Assembly (NCBI GenBank): GCA_025084515.1
Contig: JAJAGP010001526.1
Location: 1 to 64,000, forward strand
Length of the DNA: 64,000 bases
Reading direction: 5' to 3'
Source of the DNA: Ancistrus triradiatus
Lineage: Eukaryota > Chordata > Actinopteri > Siluriformes > Loricariidae
The notes under the pieces are model-generated. The model saw only the letters and a program-made list of their open reading frames with translations, did not search any database and was not told the DNA's origin. Position 1 is the stretch's first letter. Every line of letters begins with the position of its first letter. The position numbers and the translations under genes are program-made. Of the stretch, positions 43,761-55,770 are shown in pieces.

Positions 43761-43979
43761 CAGCAAAGGAAGGATGAAGAGCTCACCACGAGGTCTCCCA
43801 CTCGAACCCGTCCGTCATCGATCCTCAAACAGTAACCTGGATTCCAAGGCGATACGGTTCCAGTCATGGCAGTCCAGGTTTCTCGCACTTGCAAATGAAG
43901 GCGACGGTGGCTGGCTGTCATGGCAGGACACATAATTGGCATAGACGGGGTGGTAGTAATGCTCCCCCCTGTGTCGGAT

Positions 43980-44885
43980 GAAGATAATTAAACGTGGGAG
44001 CGGCTTGTGCTTGTCGGCAGATCATCACCCAACCAGAGAAGCGGCCTCCCATAGCTGCCAACAACAAGCGAGGAATTGAATACACACACCCCCCCGCACC
44101 ACACCTTCAAAGGAAAAAAAAACCGTGATAGAAGGCCTCGCAAAATACTTAGGGAGACGGCAGGTAGTCATAAATGGAAAAAACGAAGCGAAGACGTCCC
44201 GACGAGGGGTGGAGGAGAAGTACGATAAGTGCGACCAACAAAGCCAGAGAAAGAAGATAATACGAAAGCCACTGGGCATCCCCGGCGCGTAGCTTACAAA
44301 GATTCTAGGCATGAGACGGAGTGAGACTGTCGGGAGAAGCAAACCACAAAGCGAGCAAGCGCGGCCCGAGTGAAAACCAATTAAAGAGGGTGAACAGGCA
44401 TGAACGAAACACGCGAAAGTAGAATCTTATCAATAGGCCCACCGAAAATACAGAGGGCACCGGAAGGGATCGCTGCCATAAAGAAGCCCGCAGTAGATAG
44501 AAAACTCCCAAGTGCAGCCAGAACAAATGGAAACGAGGCGCCACATACGCCGAACTATCGTAGATGAGACAAACAGAGAAAAGCCCAACAACCGGCAACA
44601 GCGGCAGTGGCAGTCAGGCACCACCCCCGGCGGCGGCAACCCGCCACGACGAAAAGAGATACGAGCGGGTGAAGCATATGTATTGGCACACCAGGAAGGG
44701 AGGGGGGCAGGGAGATACAACCCCAAGAAGGGGCACGCGGAAAATCGACGCGCGTGCATCAAGGTCTGAGGACGCTGCCAGGGTGGGGCCACGACGGAGC
44801 GAGCAGAGAGCTGCAAGAACGTTCAACGACAAAACGGACAGAAGATGTAATCAAGACAAAGGAAGCATAACAACATAGAATTCGA
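43980..44885. other. T-poor, CpG-rich anomalous block
   Basis: The plus strand is strongly depleted in T. From 44581 to 44880 I count 25 T in 300 bases, with about 25 CpG. Few stops occur, so several long frames overlap on both strands. None shows a domain, and the products are Arg-, Gln- and Gly-rich. No tandem unit, transposon end or exon is visible. The flanks have ordinary composition. Foreign sequence or a badly resolved low-complexity region are both possible. Confidence 0.6.
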
Positions 44886-45240
44886 GAGCGATATCTAACC
44901 AAATAATGATGGCCCAATCCTCTCTACTGGGGGTCTGTCTGGGCCGCCCGGAGCCTGTTCACCGTGTGTGTGTGCCCCCATAAAACCCCTGCTCCCCACA
45001 CTAGGTTAGAACGGCCCAGACAACCATCCTGCTTCACTCAGACCAATGATGCCCCCTCTCAAAGTCTGTCCACTGGGCAAAACATCTTCTCTCACCAAGA
45101 GGTACACTACCCATAAGTAGCATCTGAGAGCCTTTTTACAGAGCAGCGCTATTTTGCACCCTCTTGTGGTAATACACAGTGTCTAACCAGACCACTTCAC
45201 TGAATGAATGAAGTAAAATCAGATCGTCTATTCCTCGCTT
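44886..45240. other. No gene recognised
   Basis: Single-copy-looking, C-rich in parts (GGGGGTCTGTCTGGGCCGCC). Confidence 0.35.
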
Positions 45241-45660
45241 GATGATATTTCATACATTATATCTATCACAGTTTCTGATTAACACGTCCCGTTCAGAGCA
45301 AATCTCTCTCCAGAAATCACTCAGAGACCCTCGAGTGCAGGCGCAGAGCCTAATCAGCAAAGGATCGGCTCTGATTCCCAGTCGCAAAGGTTGAGAGGAG
45401 CAAGGTCGCCCCTGAAGTGCCACTAAAAACAGCGTTAGTGTTTAAAGCATGTGTGTATGGATTCTACGAGTAACAGCACTGTTGTAGTGCAGAAGATGAC
45501 AGAATGGGAGCGCCCCCGTATCGGCGTAGGTAAGGACCATAGTCATTTATCGCTTAGTCCATTTGCAGAAACGAATCCAGCGCATAAATACTTAATGCGA
45601 AAGAGATTGGAGCGTCACGTAAAAGAGAAAATCGGATCATAAACCTAATCCTCAGTTATT
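45241..45660. other. CNE-like island
   Basis: Non-repetitive, with AGCCTAATCAGCAAAGGATC. A 63-codon frame at 45451 lacks any signature. Confidence 0.25.
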
Positions 45661-45769
45661 GTCCTCATCTCTGCATCGATGAGCCGTGCTATTTGTAAAC
45701 CAGGTACAGGAGTGAAGAGGAAGCGCTCAAACGTCACCTCAGTATAGAAATATGGAACTGGAGGAATGT

Positions 45770-46015
45770 TTGTACACACAAAGAGACCCGGGTTCGAATC
45801 CCAGCATGGTTGCTGCTTTTATGGCGTTAGCATGTTCTCTCCAGGTACAAAAGACATGCGTTAGGCAGCGGGTGTCTGTAAAGAGTCTCAGTGTGAGTGA
45901 TTGAGTGTATGTGTGCCTACAACGTCCTGTTGTGGGGTTGGGTCCAGCCTTGTGCCCGGTTATGGCAGTTAGACCTTTGAATTGGATTGAAGGACATAAA
46001 GACAGAAAAAACCCT
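45770..46015 (+). mobile_element. SINE copy
   Basis: GACCCGGGTTCGAATCCCAG is a near-perfect B box. It is followed by GCATGTTCTCTCCAGGTAC, AAAGACATGCGTTAGGC and TTGTGGGGTTGGGTCCAGCC. Landmarks run in standard fish SINE order; the end is worn. Confidence 0.65.
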
Positions 46016-46084
46016 GCATAGACTAATTAAACATCAAGAATGATGACTTCTCTTAAAATCAGCTGTTTCTGTGACTGAGATGAG

Positions 46085-46265
46085 ATTTTGGACAGGGCGC
46101 CAGTCCATTAGAACATTCCCACTCTGGAACTTTCCACTGAGATGCCAGCTTACAAGATGCTTGCCTTTGGAACGTCACACTGGCATGTGGAGAACATGTA
46201 AACTCCATATACATAGGACACGAACCCGTGTCTGAGGTGACTTGGCACCGTGCCACCCTATACTG
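46085..46265 (-). mobile_element. SINE copy, inverted
   Basis: AGGGCGCCAGTCCATTA, GGAGAACATGTAAACTCC and GACACGAACCCGTGTCTGAG are the reverse of the same SINE phrases. It ends GCACCGTGCCACCCTA, the usual head. Confidence 0.7.
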
Positions 46266-47155
46266 CAATGCTGAAAGTGTTCCTGACTGTGAAGCATGGT
46301 AGAGACAGGTGTCAACACATGGAGAACCTGCCAAACCCAGCACAGACACCTAGGTTGCCTGAGCTTGAAGCCAAGTTCAGGCAACCTAGTACAGATCTTT
46401 ATTCTGGAAAGCTAAGGGTTCACAAACTTTTTCTGCCCTCGCCGTGAGTCTGCTATCTCCAGAAAGCACTTAACGACCGCCCCCTGATTAATTAAGTAGA
46501 AACGAGAACTACACTGAACTCCCCTTCTGCACGACTTAATTAATTAATCGCTAAACGCGCCTCGTCCACTCGTAATTACGCTTTGTTTTGATGAAGATGG
46601 AGGCGAGGCGGAGTCGAAGGTGGAGAAGTTCTCCTCGGATCAATAGTTCTAACGTCCCGACGTACGAAAGGTGCTGAAACACCGAAGAGCGACTCCAGAG
46701 TTATGGACGTGATATTTGAACGCGTATCGACTTCACGGCGAGAAGTTTGTCATATGACCTTTCGCCGAGAACGTTGATCAATAATCAAAATCAGGACCCT
46801 CACGTCCGTTGGCTCATCAGGCAGAAAGGAAATCTATCTCTCTACCTACAGCCTCCGCTTCTGATTTATTCAGTTGTTAAGGCAGAAGAAAAAGTTGTGA
46901 GACTGTAGAGGTAGTACAAGTGAGGAACGACACCCTGCTCAGGGCACAGTGAAATGGCTGGCATCATTAAACGTAGATGGGGTTGTGATCATAAGTTAGA
47001 ATAGAAATGAAAACTGGGTGCACCCCTGGATTGGTCACGTTATAAATGCAGACCCAACTCCCACCCCGATGGGGCACTTGGGAGCCTATGGCAAGGCAGA
47101 ACATCATAGACCATCTAGAAGACATACAAACTGCAGCTTCAAAGTTGAGCTGGAC
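46266..47155. other. Single-copy-looking, part CNE-like; no gene
   Basis: CTTAATTAATTAATCGCTAA near 46533 and CTCGTAATTACGCTTTG near 46570 are homeodomain-type. The rest is unremarkable. Confidence 0.3.
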
Positions 47156-48360
47156 TTTGATTTAATTAATGGTGCCAGTGTACTGAGAGAGCTGGACTTA
47201 AGGGTGCCAACATACTAAGAGCTGGATTTAATTATGCCAGTGTACCAACAACTGGACCTAATATTGTTAGGGTATTAAGAGATGGACTTAACGATGCCAG
47301 TGTTTCGAGAGCTGGACTTAATGGTGCCATTCTGTGAAGGACAGAACTTAATGGTGCTATTGTATCAAGAGGACTTAAAGATGGCAGTGAACTGAGAGTT
47401 TTACTTAAAGGTGCCAGTGTGCTAAGAAGTGGACTTAATGGTACCATTGTACTGAGAGCTGGACCTAACGGTGCAAATGTATTGAAAGCTGGACTTAGTG
47501 GTGCCATTCTACCAAGAGCTGGACTTAATAGTGCCAGTGTATCTAGGGTTGGACTTAGCGGTGCCATTGTACTGAGAATTTTACTTAATGGTGCCATTGT
47601 AGTGCTGGAATTAATGGTGCCTGTCCACCAAAAGACCTGGACTTAACAGTACCATTATACAGATACATTTGGACTTAACAGTGCCAGTGTACCAAGAGCT
47701 GGACCTAATGTTTCCAATATATAAAGATCTGGACTTAACGGTGCCATTGTCTCAAGAAAGCTAGACTTAACAGTGCCAGTGCATCAAAAGCTGGTCCAGC
47801 TCTTTGCAGGGTACCAAGAGCTGGACATAATGGTGCCAGCGTACCGAGATCTGGACTTAATGATGCCACTGTACCGAGAGCTGGAGCTAACATGGCAAAT
47901 CTATAGAGAGAGCTGGACTTAACAATGCCAATGTACTGAGAGCTGGACTTAATGTTTCCATTATATAAAGATCTGGACTTAACAGTGCCATTGTATCAAA
48001 GCTGGATTTAAAGATGCCAGTGTATCAAGAGCTCGACTTAACAATGCCGTTTTACTTTGAGAGGCGGACTTAACGGTGCCAGTGTACTGAAATATTTGGA
48101 AAGTTTATAACAGTGCCAGTGCACTGAGGGTTAGATGTAATATTTCCATTATATACAGATCTGGACTTAAAAGTGCCAGTGTACCAAGAGCTGAGCTTAA
48201 TGGTGTCATTATACCAAGAACTGGAATTAGTGGTGCCAGTCTACTGAAAGACCTGGACATGGTGCCATTGTCTCAAGAAAGCTGGACTTAATGGTGCCTT
48301 TCTATCAAAAGCTGGACTTAACAGTGCCAGTGTACAAAGTACTGAACTTAATGGTTCAAT
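47150..48360 (+). repeat. 30-bp GAGCTGGACTTAATGGTGCCA minisatellite
   Basis: About 40 imperfect units of GAGCTGGACTTAA(T/C)GGTGCC(A)(G)TGTACCAA. The unit is usually 30 bp, so a frame stays open on the minus strand (47232-47597) with repeats of MAPLSPALST. The frame breaks wherever unit length changes, which argues against a gene. Confidence 0.9.
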
Positions 48361-48475
48361 TCCAGAGCTATCACCGCCTGTGTGGAGTTTGCATGTTCTC
48401 CCGACGTCTTTGTGGGTTACATTTAGGTTTTTTGTGCCCTGCACCAGACCCCGTACTGGATTAAGCGTGAGTGAG
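48361..48475 (+). mobile_element. SINE fragment
   Basis: CCTGTGTGGAGTTTGCATGT, TCTCCCGACGTCTTTGTGGG and a GGATTAAGCG end. Confidence 0.6.
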
Positions 48476-48599
48476 AAGGCTCTTATTCTTCTTTTTCTGA
48501 TTTAAAGAAGCTAGGTTAATCATTTGGTCGGAGGATTATCTGAGTCTCTCTGACAGATGGCGATTAAGCTCAAGAAGGCATGATATTATTCCTCTCTCT

Positions 48600-49300
48600 T
48601 TTTTCCTCTCTTGCTGCATTCTCACTCTTCTGTTATCTCGTTCCTGTGATACTCCAGGTCCAGACAAACTGCTGATTTTGGAATAAAGGACCCAGGACCG
48701 GGCCATGCGCTGACAAATTGCTCAAACAGCAGTGCCCAAATTTTCCGTAATGAATCCGATGGGCCACACGCCAAAGCCTCGTCTTTTCTAATTACACAAA
48801 AAGCTTCAGAATCTGTGCCGCCGCCGCCGCCGCCTCCATAATCACGCCCGCTCAGGGCCCGCTCCCGTCACGGCTGGTCCCGTGCTCCACAATGGCGGTA
48901 ATAAAGCATGCCACGTCTCCGCTAATTCATCATTAAGATTAGAGCCGGTGTGTCACGGCGCCATTTTAAGAGTCTAAAACGAGAGCGCCTCGAACCCTCC
49001 TCCTCTCTGCCATCATATCGCACGGCCTCATTAAAGGGGCTGCAGATGTTCCGCCGAGCGATGAATCACGACTCGGCCGGTTCTGCGCTAATCAGGACTT
49101 TTTATGCGAACCCGAAATTGTGCTGGCTGTCACCGAGGCAGCAGGGATCCGCTGAAGAGGCAGAAAAGTTTTGAAAACACTCGCAGAAAATCTCTCCAAG
49201 GTGCATTCGCTCTGACCAGACATCAATAATTGAGGCTGTTAAAGCAGGACGTGCGGTCGCCTAGATAACTACGATTAATTATTCACCGTCCAGGCTGGAA
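48600..49300. other. CNE-like island with (GCC)n
   Basis: Non-repetitive except for a CCG run at 48820-48834. It is dense in CTAATTA, GCTAATTCATCATTAAG and CGGTAATAAAGCATG phrases. Appearance only; conservation untested. Confidence 0.35.
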
Positions 49301-49352
49301 AACGCAAGAAGCTCCGCTCACAACAGCTCACAACAAAAAAAAATAATAACAT

Positions 49353-49564
49353 CACTGTATGGGCAAAAATATTAGGACACACCTCTTCAGGTGTTTCACT
49401 CAGTCCCGTTATCACAGGTGGATAAAATCCAGCCCCTAAAGTAATAGGATGGCACCGAGTGTGGTACTGGCTCCATATTGATGCCTATTGATTTATAGTG
49501 GGATGCTGTAATTGCTGCTGTGGGTGTAATATGGAGGTGTCCTAATACTTCTGATCGTTTAGTG
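49353..49564. mobile_element. MITE with ~25-bp terminal inverted repeats
   Basis: Left end CACTGTATGGGCAAAAATAT, then TAGGACAC. Right end GTGTCCTAATACTTCTGATC, then GTTTAGTG. The ends pair imperfectly, TA lies outside on the right, and the length is 212 bp. Non-coding. Its termini resemble the CCCAATACTTTTGGCCA units elsewhere. Confidence 0.75.
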
Positions 49565-50435
49565 TAAGGTGCTGCTTTGAGCTATAGCTGCATATGTGGG
49601 ATGGTGGAGCTATAATTGATAGCCCTCCACATTTTCATTTCAGAGTTCTTTAGCATGACTGAGCTCCTCACATCGGCCAATTTCCCCCTCACCCGGCACC
49701 AGGAGCCATACAACCATACAGCGATTCTGACCAACACGGACCGACAAAATATGGACTGACAAAACTCAGATCAAGAAAACATGGACAAAAGGAGGTTGAG
49801 GAAACACAGACTGACCTGTTACAGGATGTTTACATGATCAGGATCATAACACACACACACTGGTATTCCACTGGTAGTCCATTGGTGATCAGTCCTGTTC
49901 CTCTGATGGACATAAGTGGTGAGCATAAGTTTTGAGCCTCTGCTCTAATGAGGGAGCACCGTTACTTTGTACACACCATAACGCCAAGGCCTCGTCTTTC
50001 ACTGCTGTCCTGTTCTTTATCAGTCCAACCCAGACTGATGGGTTCCTGAGTGTCGTGTCTGAGTCTGCAGACTGACTAATGAGCCTGCATCAATTTAGAG
50101 ACGCTATCGATTCCCCAAACAAGCGCTGGAAAGCACGGGGTCATTTGTTCATGCTCCCACCTGATGTAACTCGATAAATTGAGGAGGGGACGTCGTGATG
50201 AATTCGGACCGGCTTTATGTTCACCTCCACTGACGCTTTAATTTACTGCAGGAATTAAATTATCGCTAACAGGTAAGAGCTCAGAGCTTAGTACCATTTA
50301 GCTCTGAGTGCTCTGTCAGGAGAGAAATTCTGAGCAGAGTGTGATGTTCAGATAATTCACATATCTCAGCTTTAAAGTGCTCCATCAACTTCAAAAACAA
50401 AAACACTTTTAATATAGCACAGTTTAAGTACTCAG
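49565..50435. other. Single-copy-looking, no gene
   Basis: Includes ATTTACTGCAGGAATTAAAT near 50240. No coding evidence. Confidence 0.35.
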
Positions 50436-50605
50436 ACACAAACCCACATGTGGCCAAAAGTAATAGGACACAAACTGGCATGTGGCCAAAGTATTGGGAC
50501 ACAAACCCAACTGTGGCCAAAAGTATTGAGACACAAATCCACATGAGGCCAAAAGTATTGGGACACAAACCCACATTTTCCATACCATCCCAACTGCTTC
50601 TGATT
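50436..50605 (-). repeat. CCCAATACTTTTGGCCA repeats, inverted, with Tc1 terminus scrap
   Basis: Four units of ACACAAACCCACATGTGGCC with AAAAGTATTGGG. They are followed by CTTCTGATTTGGGGTT, the terminus of the Tc1 family at 27747. Confidence 0.75.
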
Positions 50606-50639
50606 TGGGGTTCCTCTTAGGTTGGTGTCTGCAGTGGTT

Positions 50640-51190
50640 ACACCAATATGACTCTAAATGCGGCCCGTGCTTGCTGATGTATGTTTACAACCCTGATCCT
50701 TTTCCTTTACGTGACCCACCTGAGCAAACATAATATCCTTTGATGGCAGCAGCGTTGACGGGTGCACTTCCTGTCCATTCTGGCACTGAACGCTTTGTTT
50801 GTCTTGCAAATTCTTCTCTCCTCTCTCTCGCACCGGGGACCAGACGCTAATAGGCAAACGGCACAGACACAGGCTGCTACGGCGCGATGAAAACAATTAC
50901 ACCTCTGAGACACCCGCCAACCTGGACTGGCACATATTAAAGAGGAGAAGCAGCCTGGTCCAAATATATCTGCCCCAGTTCTGCGCTCCTCTGCCACAAC
51001 GAATAACAAATGAACATTAGGCATCAGTGCGAGGCGCAGTAATTACTGTACATCACTCTGTTCCCTTTTTATGAATCAGGACCGAAAATCAAATCAAGTG
51101 CCCTCCAAAATAGAGACCTTATACATCTTTAATTTCGGCCATCCATCACCCCCAGAGAGCCAAGACACTCAGGAGGATCGGGATGGGTCT
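50640..51190. other. CNE-like island
   Basis: Non-repetitive, with GATCCTTTTCCTTTACGTGA, ATATCCTTTGATGGCAG (TCF-like) and GCAGTAATTACTGTAC. Frames at 50654-51024 run on both strands without signature. Confidence 0.35.
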
Positions 51191-51354
51191 GGGTAAGGAA
51201 ACCAATCAGCTCTATATTCTATATTCTCATGCTTCTTCAGCCCAAGCAATGATCAGATCAGACCTCGTTACGGGTAATTAATACAGACATCCAATCAGTA
51301 CTAAGGGTTCACAAACTTTTTCTGAGGAATCATACGTCTGGACTTTTGGTGCTA

Positions 51355-51525
51355 GGTATAGTGTTGTAGTCAAGACTGCTAGAGTCGAGTCTGAGTCAAG
51401 AACAAGAATTTTAGTAATTGAGTCCAAGTCAAGACCAAGACTTTTAGTTGTCAAGTCCTAGTGAAGACCAAGACTTTTAGTAGTTGAGTCTGAGTCAAGA
51501 CCGGGAGACGAGACGAGATTAAGGT
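51355..51525 (+). repeat. GAGTCCAAGTCAAGACCAAGA minisatellite
   Basis: About four units of 36-40 bp with CAAGACTTTTAGTAGTTGAG. Confidence 0.75.
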
Positions 51526-52430
51526 TTTTTTCAACATACAAGAATAAAAAGAAGAACATGGAAAAAATTAGTTTGTAATTCACTTTATATTCCTTTCACA
51601 TGATATAATAGAAGATAATTATAATGTTTAACAAATAATATTATATTTCATCATATATTTTGTAAAATATGTTGGGACTGAGACCACTCCCAACTAGTTC
51701 TGTAGAACTCGAGTCCAGTCTGTGACCTCATTTGGACCCGATCTCATCTCGGTCTCAGGGCTAAGGGGGACCCGCAGATTGTTATCAAGGCCAGCCGAGT
51801 CCGATGCGTCTGTCTGAGGTAAGGTCAATTATAAACAGAATGGTTGTTCTATCGTTATTGAATATGAACGATCCATTCAAACGGAATAAATCAGTGCTTT
51901 CTCTACAGGCCTAAATAAAATCTGCACTCTGATTGGCTAAGGGGGAAAACCAAGTTCCTGCTCTTCTCGTTCAGGATCCAATCAGTGAAGCCGCTTTATC
52001 TGGAATAGTCTGGCCTTAAGACTGTGTGCATGTTCACCTTTTCACTCGCTTTACTTTATCACATCTGCAATGCTGGGATTTATTATTTATTAAATGATTA
52101 TGTTTTCACGTTTAACCATTTAAATGTTAAGAACGGATGCTGTTGTTTATATTCAGGTGGCTCCATGTGGTGATTCTGATTAAAGTTTGAGAGAAGAAGG
52201 GAAACAGAATCACCACCATCATTTACTCCCAAAAGCTACGTTACCTTAGTTTGACTAAGACTATGATTTATTCTTAATTATTATTATATATAGCATAAAT
52301 AATTATAATAATTGTAGGCTATATCCAATGTAATGTTATATTTTACAAAATATGTAACAAATATATAATGAATGTAAAGTGAATTATAAAGTAATTAATT
52401 TTTAGAAACTGGGTAGGGGTCACTGTGCCA
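51526..52430. other. No gene recognised
   Basis: AT-rich in part. A CTCGAGTCC/GGTCTCAGG stretch near 51700-51760 may be a decayed outlier of the minisatellite. Confidence 0.35.
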
Positions 52431-52515
52431 ACCCCCTCCCTCAGGTACAGCCAGTCATGCCAAATGAAGGCACTGCCAGGACTCGTACCCAGCTTGGCAG
52501 GGCTAACAAATTGAA
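52431..52515 (-). mobile_element. tRNA-like SINE fragment
   Basis: AGGACTCGTACCCAGCTTGG on plus is B-box-like on minus. Short. Confidence 0.3.
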
Positions 52516-52775
52516 GACACTTTCTTATCCAATTTTCTGGTACAAAAACGACACCTTGTTGGACAGATGGCATTAGTCCATGGTCCATGAATTAAAGGAC
52601 TGAGAGACTGGTGCCCCTTTACTGTGAATTTGGGGGGATAGGCTCTCAGACAGCAATCCTGAATATAAGCAGTAACTGAGCAGCAGGAAGCTCGAAGATC
52701 TTCACTTCCACAATAACAACACGACACGGCAATTTATTCCAATTAAAATGTTTCCATGGTGTAATGAAGCAGCTA

Positions 52776-52799
52776 CAGAGAGAGAGAGAGAGAGAGAGG
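52776..52799 (+). repeat. (GA)n microsatellite
   Basis: Eleven GA units. Confidence 0.9.
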
Positions 52800-54120
52800 G
52801 AGGTGCGAGTGTGGGTCGTGATTTAGAGACTCATTGAACATTGATTTGGTTTCTCTTAATATTCGGTGTTTCATTGCTGTTACTCCTCACGCCTCACAAA
52901 TAATCTCATTCTGACCGGGGTTTAAATATTTAACACAACTAGAAGTCTAAAAGTACAGTCTACTAAAAAAGTAAGACTATTTTTCCTTGTACAGAATACT
53001 TGTTTATGCAAAATACCTGTATAGTTAATGGAAGAATGCGTCCCAACACACAGCACAGCGCCCCCTGTAGACAATGGAGCTGCCTAGCTGCAGACCGGTC
53101 AGTGTGCACCTTTTATCTGGGAAAGTGACTTTAATATTTATGTTAAAACGTATATAATCTTAGACAATCTCATTTAGAAAAGAAGTTACACATCCTCTGC
53201 AAAAACCAAAACAAATATAACACATTTCTACACATTTTAATAAACCGAGTAAACGAGAAAATTCCCCAGAACAGACACATACTGTATTACAGTCAGAGAG
53301 TCGATTCTTTGTATGCGACTCCTTAAAGTGAATCGATCAGATGAACTGATTCACAATTAGGTACAATGAAGCAAAAGGTTTTGTTTGTATTTTATTTCTG
53401 TTTTCTCATCAATAAATACAAAATAAAGTTAAAAACACAATCTTTAATCTAGAAATGGAGTTACATATACAACTATAATATCGCTTGAAAAACTAATAAG
53501 AGCTAAAATATACAAAAACTAAATGATACTGAGATATAATAAATTCTAAAGAATTCAAAAGAATTGATTCAAAAGAACCGAATCATCAAGGTGAGTCGCA
53601 AATCCATTGTTACACGGTTGCCAGATTGGGATGGGGTAAGCTCTGTAGGCTGGTACATTAAATACTGAATCTGATTAAAAAGTGTGCAAAAACTTATTTT
53701 AAAACATAAATAAGTTTGAATATAGACATTCCTAATAATACAATAGAATTTTAATTAATACCACTAATCACCCATCCCCCCCCCCCCAAAAAAAACCTAC
53801 TTCTTGTTTATAGAGGAGTTTCTTTTAATTGTTATTATTTTAAAAAACGTATTTGACAAGTATTTAATATGGTTTATATTTTATTTATTTGAGTTTTATT
53901 GTATTGTAAATTTATGAAATTTAAATGTATTTTTCATGTTAAAATGTTGGTTTATATAATTTCTAAGTAAATAATATGGCTGCTTGTAAAAGTGTTACTT
54001 TATATTATTTTCCCATTTCTAATGTAAATGTATTGTATTCTGAGTGTAATTTCATTTATTTTTATTTTATTTTTAAATATGTTTAGTTATCTTTTAGTTT
54101 TTATATACTGTAATTTAGTT
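52800..54120. other. AT-rich intergenic; poly(C)-poly(A) near 53777-53797
   Basis: No exon or transposon recognised. Confidence 0.4.
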
Positions 54121-54129
54121 TTTTAAACG

Positions 54130-54490
54130 AGGCTGGTGTGCTCTAGGCGTCCTCTGAGGTGGGCGCGCTCTGGGTGTTCTCCGAGGCTGGCGCGCTCTGG
54201 GCGTCCTCCGAGGCTGGCACGCTCTGGGCGTCCTCAGAGGCTGGTGTGCTCTGGGCGTCCTCTGAGGTGGGTGCGCTCTGGGTGTTCTCCGAGCAGAGCA
54301 CGCTATAGACGTCCTCCGAGGCTGGTGCGCTGTAGATGTCCTCCAAGGCTGGTGCACTCTAGACGTCCTCCGAGGCTGGCGCGCTCTGGGTGTCCTCCGA
54401 GGCTGGCGCGTTCTGGGCGTCCTCCAAGGCTGGCGCGCTCTGGGCATCCACCGAGGCTGGTGTGCTCTGGGCGACCTCTGAGGCTGGCAA
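54130..54490. repeat. 30-bp GC-rich minisatellite
   Basis: Twelve units of CGCTCTGGGCGTCCTCCGAGG plus CTGG(C/T)G(C/T). The unit is a multiple of three, so frames stay open on both strands (RLARSGRPP plus; RARQPRRTP and ASEDAQSAP minus). No start context or domain marks one as real. It may be a repeat-encoded segment of a decayed element spanning to 55245. Confidence 0.85.
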
Positions 54491-54596
54491 ATCCTTGCAA
54501 CACTGCTGAGTCAACAGCTCCCAGCACAGCTTGTAAATCCCAGCATCTCTGCAATCTTCACGACGAAACCCACCCCTTCTCTGGCAGTCCGCACTG

Positions 54597-54682
54597 ACCC
54601 CAAGACCCCCTGAAGTACCTGCTGGATTTGCGCCATGATGACCCCAAGACCCCCTGAAGTACCTGCTGGATTTGCACCATGA
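54597..54682 (+). repeat. 44-bp perfect-type tandem duplication
   Basis: ACCCCAAGACCCCCTGAAGT plus CCTGCTGGATTTGC occurs twice with one G/A difference. Confidence 0.9.
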
Positions 54683-54689
54683 CCAGGTT

Positions 54690-55245
54690 AGCTGGGGTCA
54701 GGAGCAAATGTTGGGGTGCAGCGTCCAGTTGGGGCTGATGAGTGTCAAATCTAGCTTGCCCCGGGGGATTTCCGAACAGCCGTCGAGAAGGGGGATTTAG
54801 CAGTATGACTCACCAGCTGTGACCCAGGCTGGTGGCTAGTGTACGACGATGCAGGCGTGGTGCTGGCGAGCATGGACTCAGGCTTCGACTCAGGTCCTCC
54901 ACTTCCTGTGGCGTTTCTTGGCTGAGCGGGAGAGACCACAGTTCGGGTTGTGGAAGGTGATGGCCGGGCTGAGGATCTCCACCTCAGAGCTCTGACCACA
55001 CAAGGTTAAGGGAGGGTGGTACTCCCACTTGAGGTGATTCTCCGAATACTCATGGTATGAAGAATCGGACCACAGGCTACGCAGCACAGGTGACTCACTG
55101 GCTGCGTCCTTTACCTGGTCTCCCTTAATGTTACGCTCTTGGCATGGAAGGAACAGGGAGGCGGACGTAAGTGCAAGTGATGGGGTTTTATATAGGAAAG
55201 GCCAGCAGGTGGCTACAGCCTCGTACCCTCGTGACAAAGGTTAGC
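54690..55245 (-). other. GC-richer segment, possible decayed retroelement part
   Basis: Sharper GC than the flanks, with broken minus-strand frames that are Ser/Thr/Pro-rich. TTTTATATAGGAAAGGCCAG near 55186 is TATA-like on plus. No RT, integrase or LTR pair was found. Confidence 0.25.
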
Positions 55246-55640
55246 TTTTATAGTATTTTAAATTATTGAAATGGTTTATTTTATATTGTTTTTTTTTTTT
55301 ATTGATTTAAATTATTTTAGTTTAATTTTGTCCATTTCTGTTTTGTTTATATTGTTTTTAGTTTGCCATAACAGGAAAATTTTATTTTTTTATTTCATTT
55401 TAGTTCGTATTAAGTTAATCATTTTTGTTCTATCTTAACTTTAGTTTTGTAAATAAAATTTCTTTACTCCTATTAAACTTTTTTGTTGGTTTTTGTTTAT
55501 TTTTTGGAGATATTGTAGTTAATTTCAGTTAAGTCAGTGTATTTCTAGTTTGAACATTTTTCATTTCATAACTTACGTTTTTTAAAATTTGAATAACATA
55601 AAAAAATATAAACACAATTTTACTTTATAACTATCTTTAG
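55246..55640. other. T-rich low-complexity sequence
   Basis: TTTTAGTTT-type runs; no gene. Confidence 0.5.
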
Positions 55641-55644
55641 TTAA

Positions 55645-55770
55645 CAGCTGTGGTGGTCTCAGTGGTTGAGAGCCAGTCGATGGGTTGATGGTTCCATGAG
55701 GGCTGGGGTTTGAATCCTGGACTGTATTTTGGTTAATTCGCATTGCAGTGACCGATGAGAGCCCTGACCT
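55645..55770 (+). mobile_element. SINE-like fragment
   Basis: GTGGTGGTCTCAGTGGTTGAG (A-box-like) and GGGTTTGAATCCTGG (B box) at tRNA spacing. The tail was not recognised. Confidence 0.5.

Noticed and set aside
44025..44878. Cluster of overlapping open frames of 72-128 codons on both strands
   Set aside because: Openness follows from T depletion (few TAA/TAG/TGA); no frame shows a domain, start context or splice structure.
45770..45800. tRNA gene at the perfect B box
   Set aside because: No cloverleaf or A box at tRNA spacing; downstream phrases identify a SINE.
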